Shown here: positions 22,654-33,339 of the stretch, piece after piece
Layout: every line of letters starts with the position of its first letter
How positions within the stretch are numbered: position 1 is the stretch's first letter
Notes under the pieces: model-generated
What the model was told of the DNA's origin: nothing
Database searches by the model: none
Seen by the model: the letters and a program-made list of their open reading frames with translations, nothing else
Made by a program: the position numbers and the translations under genes
Assembly: GCF_025698545.1 (NCBI RefSeq)
Contig: NC_068577.1
Span: forward strand, 45,525,250 to 45,589,249
Length of the DNA stretch: 64,000 bases
Direction: 5' to 3'
From: Gossypium raimondii
Lineage: Eukaryota > Streptophyta > Magnoliopsida > Malvales > Malvaceae

Positions 22654-23950
22654 ATTTAGTTAATTTTTTATTTAAATTTAATTATGCTAAAACTTTTATA
22701 AGGCACTTAGGTTGATTCATAAATCCTAAATATAGACTTAAAACCAACATGGAGAAGACAAAAAAAATACATATATTTATGTTAATTATGGAATATTATA
22801 CCATCATTAGTGAAAGCTAAAAGAAAAAAAAGAATGAAATTGCATCTCTATCTCTAATGTTATACAAAAAATTTAAATTACTCGGAAAGAATGATATAAC
22901 ATGCTAAGTCAACTTAAAGTTACACTCTTAATATCGCTCAATGACTAAAATGTAACAAACCGATAACATTAGTTACCATATCATAACTTTTAATAATATT
23001 AATGATCATATCATAATTTTTAAAATTTAGTGACCAAAATGTAATTTAAACTAATATATAACTTTAACCTAAATGTAAATTAATAAGTGAGTAAATTTTG
23101 ATAATTCAATTATAATGTTTTTAAGGATATTTGTAGCGATTCAATTTTAGAAAAAAATTTTATTTTAGCTCTACATTGTTTTTGTCTCTCTTAGCACTTG
23201 TATTTTTTGTCAAACTATCCAATACATATAGATTATCATATAGATGATAAGTCCTCATTTAATTACATTTAAATTATTTTTAATTTTTAAAGTAGTTTTA
23301 TAATTTTTGAAATTTTAAATTTTAAAAATTAATTAAATCTTGATGTGCCGTAAATTTAGATTCTAATTTAAATTTGATATGCTGAACTTTTATTTTAGGA
23401 TAAATTGCATCTAAAGCCACTAAAATATTAGTAAGTTTATGTTTTGGGTTACTCAACTTCAAAAATTATAAAATGATTACTAAACTATTTGAAAGTTTTC
23501 ATTTAAGTTATAGGATGTTAAAATCGTTATCATATGATTTTCTTTGTTTACATTACTTACACTAATCGAAAGCTCTTCTTTCCAATCTTTTCTACAGTTC
23601 AGTTTTTCATAAAATATTTTCTTCGATCTCTGACACTAGCTATCAGATCAATTTGGATCTAAAGTATGTTTTTTTACTCGCCAATGGATGCTAATCTACT
23701 GTACGATCATCAAATTGTCACTATTCAGACTTTAAAAAAAATCTCAACAGCTTAATGACTTAAATAAAAACTTTTAAATAATTCAATAACTTAAATAAAA
23801 ATATTCAAATAGTTTAGCCACCATTTTATAATTTTTGAAGTTGAGTACAAAATGAAAATTACCACCTTTATTTTATTATAAGTTTTCGTATGATATAATT
23901 GATTTAAGTTAAAAAAACAGCTGAAAGTGAAAGTGTGAAACTCAATTGGA
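22654..23950. other. AT-rich intergenic region between divergent genes
   Basis: It separates the minus-strand gene starting at 22516 from FIE starting at 24002, so both promoters lie in or next to it. It also holds the MITE at 23401-23866. Nothing else is recognisable. Confidence 0.4.
23401..23866. mobile_element. MITE with long terminal inverted repeats (copy 1)
   Basis: The left arm (TTACTCAACTTCAAAAATTA, then ACTAAACTATTTGAAAGTTT) is repeated in inverted order on the right (AAATAGTTTAGCCACCATTT, then TAATTTTTGAAGTTGAGTAC). The arms are about 100 bp, imperfect, and enclose unrelated sequence. The same family is at 57457-58026. Long arms and no coding capacity suggest a Mutator-type MITE; no clear target duplication was found. 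Confidence 0.6.
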
Positions 23951-24001
23951 ACTAAAACCTTGGATTTTGTGCTGCCGGGAAACCAAAGTTTGAAAGCGGC
24001 A

Positions 24002-27000
24002 ATGGCAAAGACGCCGATAGGGCTAGAACCAGTGGTGGGATCCCTATCATCCTCTAAGAAGAAAGAATACAGAGTCACTAATCGACTCCAAGAGGGCAAA
24101 CGCCCCCTGTACGCCGTCGTTTTCAACTTCATCGACTCTCGTTACTTCAACGTTTTTGCTACCGTCGGTGGTAATCGGGTAAGTCTTGTCTTTTTGGGTA
24201 CCCTTTTTCCTATGATTTAATGGGTTTCTTTTTATCTTGCCTTTTAACGCTTAATTTTTCTGCATCAATTTGCTTAGTGAAAGGTCCAGTTTTTGAGAAG
24301 CTGTTATTAATTACTTCAATCTCCGAAGCTTTACTTTAGCTGTTTGCACTTCTTTCCTTAAGGAAAACCTTTTTTTGGGGGGGCTAAATTTCATGAATGA
24401 ATTAACCCTTTTTGATATTTTGTTGTTTAGGATTACCCAGATGTTCTGTTCTTTTCTGAAGTCTTTCCCTTTCAGTATTCATTTTTATTTTGGATTCTTA
24501 TTTTGATTAGAAAATTTTCAATCTTTACCAGTTTTGTTTGCTCTTCTACCACCCTGATCCATCCATTGAAGTGATGTTAGTGATTGTTAATTTGCCCTTT
24601 TGTTTACAGGTGACGGTATACCAATGCCTCGAAGGAGGTGTTATAGCTGTTTTGCAGTCTTATGTTGATGAAGATGTAAGAAACAGCACTTCGATTGTAT
24701 TTCTTTCTTCCATTAAAGTTTTCTTATTGATTCATTGCCTCATTCCGTGTGCTTTGTAGATCAGAAGGATGAGTCTTTCTACACTGTAAGTTGGGCCTGC
24801 AACATTGATGGTACACCATTTGTGGTTGCTGGAGGTATTAATGGCATAATCCGTGTAATTGATGCGAGCAATGAGAAAATACACAAGGTATCATCCTTAA
24901 TCAGATATGTTATTTTTATGTCCATTCTCCATTGTTGAAAACTGCTATTGTTATAGTGTATTTATACCTAGTTTTTTTTCATTCCATTGCATGGATGTGT
25001 ATGTGCAGAGTTTTGTTGGACATGGTGACTCTATAAACGAAATCAGGACTCAGCCACTGAAACCATCACTTATAGTGTCTGCAAGCAAAGTAAGCGTCAA
25101 AACATTTGCTTGGCAACTGTTTGCTTTATCAAATGGCTAACATTTGAAATTGGAGCAGGATGAATCGGTTAGATTGTGGAATGTTCATACTGGAATCTGC
25201 ATTCTGATATTTGCTGGAGCCGGGGGACACCGCAATGAAGTTTTGAGTGTGGTAGGTGCAGAGAATATTGAGTTATCGTGTTGTTGTCTTTTCCCTGGAG
25301 AACGGGACTATGTCGTATAATGTTTGCTATGTTTTCTACTTCCATTTTTTCCACTAATTGTATAATGTTTGCTATGTTTATGATGGCTATTGTAGGATTT
25401 CCATCCTTCAGACATATATCGAATTGCAAGTTGCGGGATGGACAACACTGTAAAGATTTGGTCAATGAAAGGTACGATTGTGACTGTCATCAGAGTGGGT
25501 TGTTTTTATTGTTTTTGGTGCCAACAAACTAATGTATCTGATATAATTGGAGCATTAGAGTGAGAACTAGGGATTCCAAGATTTTTATCAATAAAGGATG
25601 GTTATATGTTGTCTAGGACCTTGGCTTTTTGGGATTCTGGGGTGAGTTGGAACTGTTGGATCTGAGGTTAGATATTGTCTAGCATAAAAAAGAATTGAGT
25701 GACGTTATGATTGTCGGGAAGGTGATTTCAGGCAAGAATTAGCATCGAGTAAACACCAGTTCAGGCATTCACTCCTTTCTGTCATGTTATTAATCTTTCT
25801 GCAGAGTTCTGGACTTACGTGGAGAAATCATTCACATGGACGGATCTTCCTTCAAAATTTCCAACAAAATACGTACAATTCCCTGTGAGTAGCTTCTTCT
25901 TCATCTTCTCGATGTAAATCACGACTGTTGCTCTAATATTTATCTATTATTTTCAGGTGTTCTTAGCTTCAGTTCATTCAAATTATGTGGACTGTAATCG
26001 GTGGCTTGGAGATTTCATTCTGTCAAAGGTAAACTATTTGCTCTATATATTGTTATATTATCTTCCGTGGAGAGCTTGAATTTGATTTAATGAGAATTGC
26101 CTCATCGTTTTGTTGCATTCTCAGATAAGTACCTTGAGCTATTTTGTGAAGTATATTTGAACAGCCTTTGCGGACATGACTTGCCAAAGTATAAACTGAA
26201 GGCAGTTTTTGGATGTCTTACTTTAAATTGTTATTTACTTCCCCTTTCCTTTTTGCTAAGGTTGTGCTTGGGTACTCAAAATTAAGATATAAGATGAAAA
26301 GCACTTATTTTGCATGTCACTTTAACCATTAGGTCATCTTCGAAATGGCATCTTATCTTCTTTAAGAAATCAAGTTACATTGTTAGAGAATAGAGATGCA
26401 GCATTAATGAAAACCCCTTCTTAAAGTTAGGACACTTATAATTTACTAGTGGAAAGTTCAAGTTGAAGTTCTCTTATGAAACTTTCCTAGAGCTTGTTAC
26501 TGTAAATCATGTATGTTGTTTTGTTACTTGGTCTTGGGTATGAGTGTTGGACATGGTTATGTATCTAGCATGGGTTAGTTCAACTTCTCTCTCTCTCTTG
26601 CTCTCGGAATTTTATATGTCACTGGGGTGTTACAAGTTGCTGTGTTGTGTAATTGCAGAGTGTTGACAACGAAATAGTGCTATGGGAACCAAAGATGAAG
26701 GAGCAATCTCCAGGAGAGGTCTGAACATAAAATTCGTCTTTTTCTCTTTCTGTTTATTGTTACAGATATGTATCTTTCCCAGAAAGTCCCAACTTCTGCA
26801 ACAACAATGAACTTCATGATGTTTCGTGTTTTAGGGAACGGCTGACATCCTTCAAAAGTACCCTGTCCCGGAGTGCGACATTTGGTTCATCAAATTTTCT
26901 TGTGACTTTCATTACAATGCTGCTGCTATAGGTATATAGAAGTCCTAGTGCTTTCTATTTTTCGTTTCTGAACGTGAATAATATTAGTAATAACAGCATA

Positions 27001-27514
27001 ATCACTTGTTGAGTTACAACTATTGTTCTTACCTATCTGATTATTGCTCGCGCATTCTTTTGGTCTCCCAAACAAATCCCGCATTTTGATAATCTACTGC
27101 TAAAGCTTGTACTCATTTATAAGTTTTGTTGGACGTGCCAGGGAATAGAGAAGGCAAGATTTTTGTCTGGGAACTGCAAAGTAGCCCTCCTGTTCTCATT
27201 GCCAGGTTTGCTTGATTTGCTCTCATCGGGCACTAAAAGGAAATTCTTCCTTTATATATTTAATAGTCATTCTTATTTTGTCTTTCCGGTAGGCTATCTC
27301 ATGCACAGTCAAAATCTCCAATTAGACAAACTGCCACGTCCTTTGATGGAAGGTAACTACTGTTCGGATTTTGGATGTTGTTTTACCATTCGAACACCAT
27401 GTTTTTCGATACACCAGACAAACTTTGACTCTTGGTTTTGATTGATGCAGCACCATTCTCAGTTGCTGTGAGGATGGGACGATATGGCGATGGGATTCTG
27501 TCCAGACCAACTGA
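24002..27514 (+). CDS. FIE: Polycomb group protein FIE (ESC/EED-type WD40 subunit of PRC2)
   Basis: Exons are 24002-24178, 24610-24675, 24765-24887, 25009-25089, 25159-25251, 25396-25471, 25805-25884, 25957-26028, 26659-26718, 26835-26931, 27142-27205, 27293-27352 and 27451-27514. All introns fit GT-AG, and the joined frame gives 370 residues, within one of the Arabidopsis protein as I recall it. The ATG at 24002 is chosen because it gives the family N-terminus; the in-frame TTG upstream at 23960 is not a start. WD40 blades are visible as SASKDESVRLWNV, IASCGMDNTVKIWSM and CCEDGTIWRWD, with the family block ECDIWFIKFSCDFHYN. FIE is the beta-propeller that holds an E(z)-type methyltransferase (CLF, SWN or MEA) with VRN2/EMF2/FIS2 and MSI1. 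The complex deposits H3K27me3 to silence endosperm, flowering and developmental genes in the nucleus. No lesion was seen. Confidence 0.96.
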
Positions 27515-28060
27515 TCATCCTCCTGTAAGTTGGCCAAAAGAACATCACCAAAGCATGTTTTGGTCCGTTGTGCAATGCTGCCGTTAATTGATTTTTAGAT
27601 TATGTAGGAAAGTAGCTGAAAAACAAACATGTCGAACTGCCTGTCTTGTCTTCTCTTATTCCAACCCCAAAATGTCGAAACCAGAATTGGCCACATCTTT
27701 GTATCCTTGAATCTAGTCATACTTCTTTTCAAGCAAGCAACTGCCGTCACAAAATTTATGAAATAGAAATTATTTATGTATTAAAATTTGTATAAATCTA
27801 AAATACTTTTAATAGGTTAAATCTCAAAATTACATATGAACTTTGATTTAATGTGTAATTTTATATATGAACTTTAATCTGGTGCAATTATTTACAAGAA
27901 ATTTTAATTGTGTATACAGTAAATTTTAATTTAAATTCACTTATACATTTTTAAAGAAATATATTGGATAAATGTAATTATGTGTGTATGCAATATATAT
28001 AAACTTAAAATGATGTTATATCGATAATTTGTGAAAATTGGATCAAATCAAAATTTTATA
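27515..28060. other. FIE downstream flank, interrupted by a 26-kb insertion
   Basis: After the FIE stop come 3' UTR-like sequence and an AT-rich repeat (TTACATATGAACTTTGATTT, then TATATGAACTTTAATCTGG). The chromosomal sequence resumes at 54103. Confidence 0.45.
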
Positions 28061-28065
28061 AAATG

Positions 28066-30013
28066 TGTAATACCTAATTTTAGCCCGGGCTCACAATAAT
28101 AAAATAAAGTCTAAGTCCAGTATAAAATTATATCATTTGACCCAATCGGAATGGCCCATTACTTAAAAAGGTTAAATGTTCATCTACAAGCTTATGGAAA
28201 CATAATCTTTAAGGATATGCAATCTTAGATATGATATATGTAATCTTGGATATGATATGCAATCTTGGAAGATATGATTTTGTAATCTTAGAGATTTAAT
28301 TTGTAGATACCTTTTAATCTTAGCCGTTGATGTAATTGATCTGTACCGTTAGATTTGGGGAGGCTCAACTATAAATAGAGGCCTCTCCTTTCATTGTGGA
28401 GGGAGGAAAAAAATCAATAAAAAAAGAAGAACAATTGACAGTTTTTTAAAGGTGGCTTACTGTTTTTTTTATTTTTTACTTATTTACGATTTTAAAAAAG
28501 GGAGAAGGTGATACCATTGCGAATTTTATTTATTTATTTTTAGCCCTAATAAAGTGACGCGTTTCAAAGGATGGAGATATTTTCTCATTCGAGCCCTATG
28601 AATTATTCACGCCTTTTAATTGCGCCCTTCATTTTTTTTTCCTTTAATTCTGTTTGATGTTCAATTTAAATCCTTGTTAATTCAATGTGCTTAATTTCTT
28701 ACACCACTATTTTTAAAAAAATATATATATTTAATTTTGAATCTAATACTATTTTAATGATTAAGCTTAGTATTTTTCCATTTTATTTTACGTTTTATAT
28801 GTATTATGGCTATAAGTTTATTGAATTATATGTATATATTACCCTTTTAAAAAATTATAATGTATCATTATTTTGAAATTCAATATATATTGCTATTATT
28901 TGATTTATCACACTTTTATATATTTTAGGTAAATTCAACATGATTTGTATATATTCTTTGATATCCCTATTTTGTAATATATTTTCAAATTCACTTTACA
29001 TATTTATATGTCTTAAAGATTTATATGAAAATGTTTTTATACAATGCTATTTTATATATACATATATAATTTGTAATAAATTATTTTTATTCTATATATT
29101 ATTGATTTCATATTATTTTATCTATTACTTTTAAATTCTCTCTTAAATAGGTTTATGTATTTTCTTTCAATTCATTTATTATTTATCATTCATTAGTATA
29201 TGTTTTATTTACTAATTATCGCTCCATGTTGTATATTATCATTTATCGCATTCTATTCGCTTAAAAGGCTATGTTCGATATCATTCAAGCATCAAAATTA
29301 TTTTATTCAAAAATTTTCAAAATTGAGATAATACTCGTATTTAGGATTTTCAAGGAAATTGAGCCCTAACGTATTGAGTTCCGATTTTCTTCGTTAAATC
29401 TAACGATCGAGAGTTGCTCATTAATCAAAAAATAAAATGAAAAGCTTGTTGTCGGGAATTTAATATGTTGTATCCTAACGTATTGGATGTGGCGTATTGA
29501 TTTCTCGAGACAAATATTTTTTTAAAAAAATGATAACAAAGGAAATATTCCAAGTTTAGGATTTTAAGAAATTGTGCCCTAACGTATTGGGCCGCGATTT
29601 TCTTAAATCTTAAATAAATTGATATTCTTTTAAATTTTTATTATAAGAGTATTTTGGACTAAATCATTTTTGAGGAAATAGAATGTCGTGCCCTAACGCA
29701 TTGGGTGTGGCATTTTCTTTCTCTGAAATGATAAGAGTCTTAACAAGTAACGTTTTTTAGTTTTTATTAAGGATCATATTTTTAAATTTTCGACATTAAG
29801 ACACTAATTAATTAACTAGGTACCAATTTTGGGCGTTACGAGGGTGCTAATCATTCCTCGTACGTAACTGACTCCCGAATCCATTTTCTAAAACTCGTAG
29901 ACCAAAGCTATTGTTTAGGTGATCCAATCACACCTCAATAAAAAATTGGTGGCGACTTCAATTTTCATCGATAATTAATATTTGTTTTTTCAAAATAAAA
30001 GTTGGTTTCAACA
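28066..30013 (+). repeat. 5' LTR of the outer Tat-type element
   Basis: It begins TGTAATACCTAATTTTAGCC and ends GGTTTCAACA. It contains a likely promoter (TATAAATAGAGGCCTCTCC near 28371) and four copies of a CCTAACG(T/C)ATTG-type motif near 29364, 29475, 29578 and 29692. It is about 270 bp longer than its partner because 28631-28900 is absent there. Confidence 0.92.
28371..28378 (+). promoter_or_regulatory. LTR TATA box candidate
   Basis: TATAAATAGAGGCC lies mid-LTR, and the same site occurs in the 3' LTR near 52713. It probably marks the U3/R boundary, with retrotransposon RNA starting about 30 bp later. Confidence 0.6.
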
Positions 30014-30685
30014 GCATGGCGACTCCACTGGGGACTAAAATAAGAGAGTCGAGCCACAAAGTTGATTAATTTCTGTCTTATGGTCGAAAAATAAAATTTA
30101 AAAAAAATTCATAAGATCCTTTTGCATTCATCATTTTCTTGCTTAATCAATCTAAGTATTTTAGTTATTTTTTCATTATACATGAGTTGAATGATTTTAC
30201 CCTTTTAAGTGAGAGTGAGAAACTATTCCTTCGTAAGGTTTTCACCCCGTATAGGATAGTGGATTGCTTTCGGGATACATCGATACCTATGCCTTCGTGA
30301 GATTTTCATCTCCGTATAGTCATAGGGAAAATGTTTCCCCCTGAACCTAACTTGATCTATATGAGCCTATACTGGGTGAAGATCGAGAAATCTGCTGGTT
30401 CGGGTACCTTTACTTTAGAACCGAACCGCATATAATGAACCTTAGGAATCCACTTTAGGTAGAACTACACTGAATCCCAGTAGATATTCGATTAGGTGTT
30501 TTATTATTTCTTGATTATATTCTATGTTTATATATGATACTGAATTTTTGTATTTTATTTTGATTGCATGACATGGCATTTCATTTCATTATAAAAGGCG
30601 TCGGTTCATATTCAGTTGCTAGATAAAAAGCTTATCATGGAAAAAGGGTTTCTTGATAAAGTGGAAAATAATACGGCTGCTTGAA
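30014..30685 (+). other. Outer element leader with primer-binding site
   Basis: TGGCGACTCCACTGGGGAC (30017-30035) lies three bases after the LTR and has the form of a tRNA-tail complement. The rest is untranslated leader, with a partly repeated segment (CCTTCGTAAGGTTTTCACC near 30230 and CCTTCGTGAGATTTTCATC near 30293). The leader is cut at 30685 by the nested chromovirus and resumes at 46505. Confidence 0.6.
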
Positions 30686-31787
30686 TGTAACACCCCTAAC
30701 TCGTATCCATCGCCGAATTAGGGTTACGAGGCATTACTGAACAAAACACAACCATCTCAAAATCAATACATATATATTATACATATACATATACATGAAA
30801 TATGCAAAACGTTAAACTTCTCTTCTAACCATTTTTAATAAACAAAGACATTATAATCCAACTAGTAAAGACATTACAAACTAGAAAATCTATAAGGAAA
30901 TAAACCATTTTAGTATGGCTATTATATTCATATACAATACAACAAAGTACGACCTTCAAAATATTTATCTAGTTTGTACATGCCATAGTTAGAATTTAAA
31001 TATTTTAAATACCGAGACAATAGATAAGGTGATAAACTTGCTGACGATCCCTGAGCTTGAAGCTTGATTTGAATTTTTTTTTTTGATCTATAAACAGATA
31101 GACGTAAACAAACAAAATAAGCTTACATAGCTTAGTAAGTCTATAGCATAACTAAAATATATATAAAAGAAGAATAATATAAATTCATAATTAAACTTAT
31201 TGAAATCGCAAATACGACATATATTACTATTTGAATATTTGTTACTCATAATCATCTTATTTATAATCAAATATATGTACTGTAGAATGCTTACCAATGA
31301 ATATATAAATATGTATATACAATATGCATAACAATTGTATATTTAAATACTCATCAAAAACTTACAACCTAATACTTTTATATATCATTTACATATAAAC
31401 AAATGCATACATCATTATCAAATACCTAAAACCGAATGCATATACACTTCATATGTGGGTAACCGAACGCATATTTATGTACTTAACAAATTTTATAACC
31501 GAATATATATATATATATACATACACATCAAACGGATATAACCAAATACATTTATACTTACCAATATGCATATATAGATTTCTCACATACATCTATCTGA
31601 ATGCGAATATACCTAACAATTTCATAAAATTGAATATATATTTATAAATCCATACTCATCAAATACATATAAACTAATGTTTATATGCTCATCAAACACA
31701 ATGACCAAATGTATATACATATTCTATAAATCCATATGACTAAATCATACACATATTCGATACATGTAAACACATGATATTAATAGA

Positions 31788-32030
31788 TTCACCGGCACAA
31801 AACCTGCTAGGCTTAAGGCCTGATTCAATACACTGACACTTAGCCTACTAGACATAAAGTCTGAAATGTTTCACCGGCGTCAAGCCTGCTAGACTTAAAG
31901 TCTGAAATGTTTCACCGGCGTCAAGCCTACTAGACTTAAAGTCTGAAATGTTTCACCGGCGACAAGCCTGCTAGACTTAAAGTCTGAAACATATCACTGG
32001 CATCAAGCCTACTAGGCACCGAGCCTGAAC
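31788..32030. repeat. 41-bp tandem repeat inside the Tekay-like LTR
   Basis: Units built on TTTCACCGGCGTCAAGCCTG followed by CTAGACTTAAAGTCTGAAAT start at 31868, 31909 and 31950, so the period is 41 bp. Degenerate units lie on both sides. The same array is in the other LTR at about 44320-44570. Confidence 0.8.
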
Positions 32031-32706
32031 ACTCAATTTATATAAATACAAATCACTTTCAAAATGTATATCTATATAAGATTCCATGTATAAAAATTTA
32101 GCTCAATATATATAAATTATACCTTTAAACCACATAGATATATAAAATTCAGATATTGAATCCAGCTCAATAACTTAATTATACATATGATCATATATAG
32201 ATATATAACTTAATACATTAAGGCCTACTATTAATATCATACATTCAACATCTTATAGTAATCCAAGCTAACAATTTTGTACCTTCAACTCCATTCAAAA
32301 GCTTCACATGAATATAATTACATAATTGAATCTCATATAAACTTATATAATTATCATACCTAAATTTAATACATAAACATGTACATATATAAGTCTCAGA
32401 TATATTCGAGTCTCATACATACTTTATATAATAGTCATACCTAAATTTAACACAAAAACATATTCAATTATATTTGTATTTCCGAACTTCATATAAACTT
32501 ATATAAAAATTATACCCAAACTCAATACAAAAACATATACATGTAAATATATATTTATGTGCTCATTCAATTCTATCATATACATATAAATTTCAACTCA
32601 CATGTACATACCATTTCAAAACTACTTATGCAAATATAACATATATATTTTAATCAATCCAATAGTTTGTACATATATGTACTTACATATATATATACAT
32701 TCGAAC

Positions 32707-32710
<4 letters not shown>

Positions 32711-32750
<40 letters not shown>
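32711..32750. repeat. TA microsatellite
   Basis: An uninterrupted TA run inside the LTR. Another run is at about 32952-32990. The partner LTR has a related but differently interrupted run at 45243-45300. Confidence 0.9.
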
Positions 32751-32752
<2 letters not shown>

Positions 32753-32949
32753 TATACATACCTTTCGATTAATAACCAAGAATTTATACATAAGCCATAT
32801 TCATTCTTCAACTAAATTCAAGAGCTTACATATATGTGTATACATATATGTATATTCAACATTAATCATATATTTATATATATACATATCATTTTACTTT
32901 GACTAAATTCAAGCTATATACTTTCAATTTGAGCTCATCCAAATACAAT

Positions 32950-32995
<46 letters not shown>

Positions 32996-33339
32996 TAATA
33001 ACATTAAATTGCTAGTTGACTTACCTCGGACGGTGAAAAATCGAAACCGGACGATTATTCGACGATTTTAGCTTTCCCCGATCTAACTCCGATTTCTTTG
33101 GTTCTTGATCTAAGGGTCTGTTTGATTGGCGTATTTCATTTTCCGGAAAACATTTTCCCTCTTTTACGGTGTTTGATTGACCAAAGGAATTGATTTTCCG
33201 GAAAAGCAACTTCAAAACACGGGAAAATCGAGCCCTTCTTTGCGTAAAATGTCTTACAGATTTTTTTTCCGTAAGACATTTTCCGGAAAACACAGCTTCA
33301 ACCTCCCATTTCCTCCTCATTTCCTCTCCGTCCATCAAC

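Noticed and set aside
31788..32030. Regular 41-bp repeats resembling a CRISPR array
   Set aside because: Repeats are contiguous with no unique spacers, lie inside a plant LTR, and occur again in the partner LTR.
32667..32906. Tyr/Ile-rich open frames over TA runs (also 45133-45536)
   Set aside because: Translations of TA microsatellite and flanking LTR sequence.
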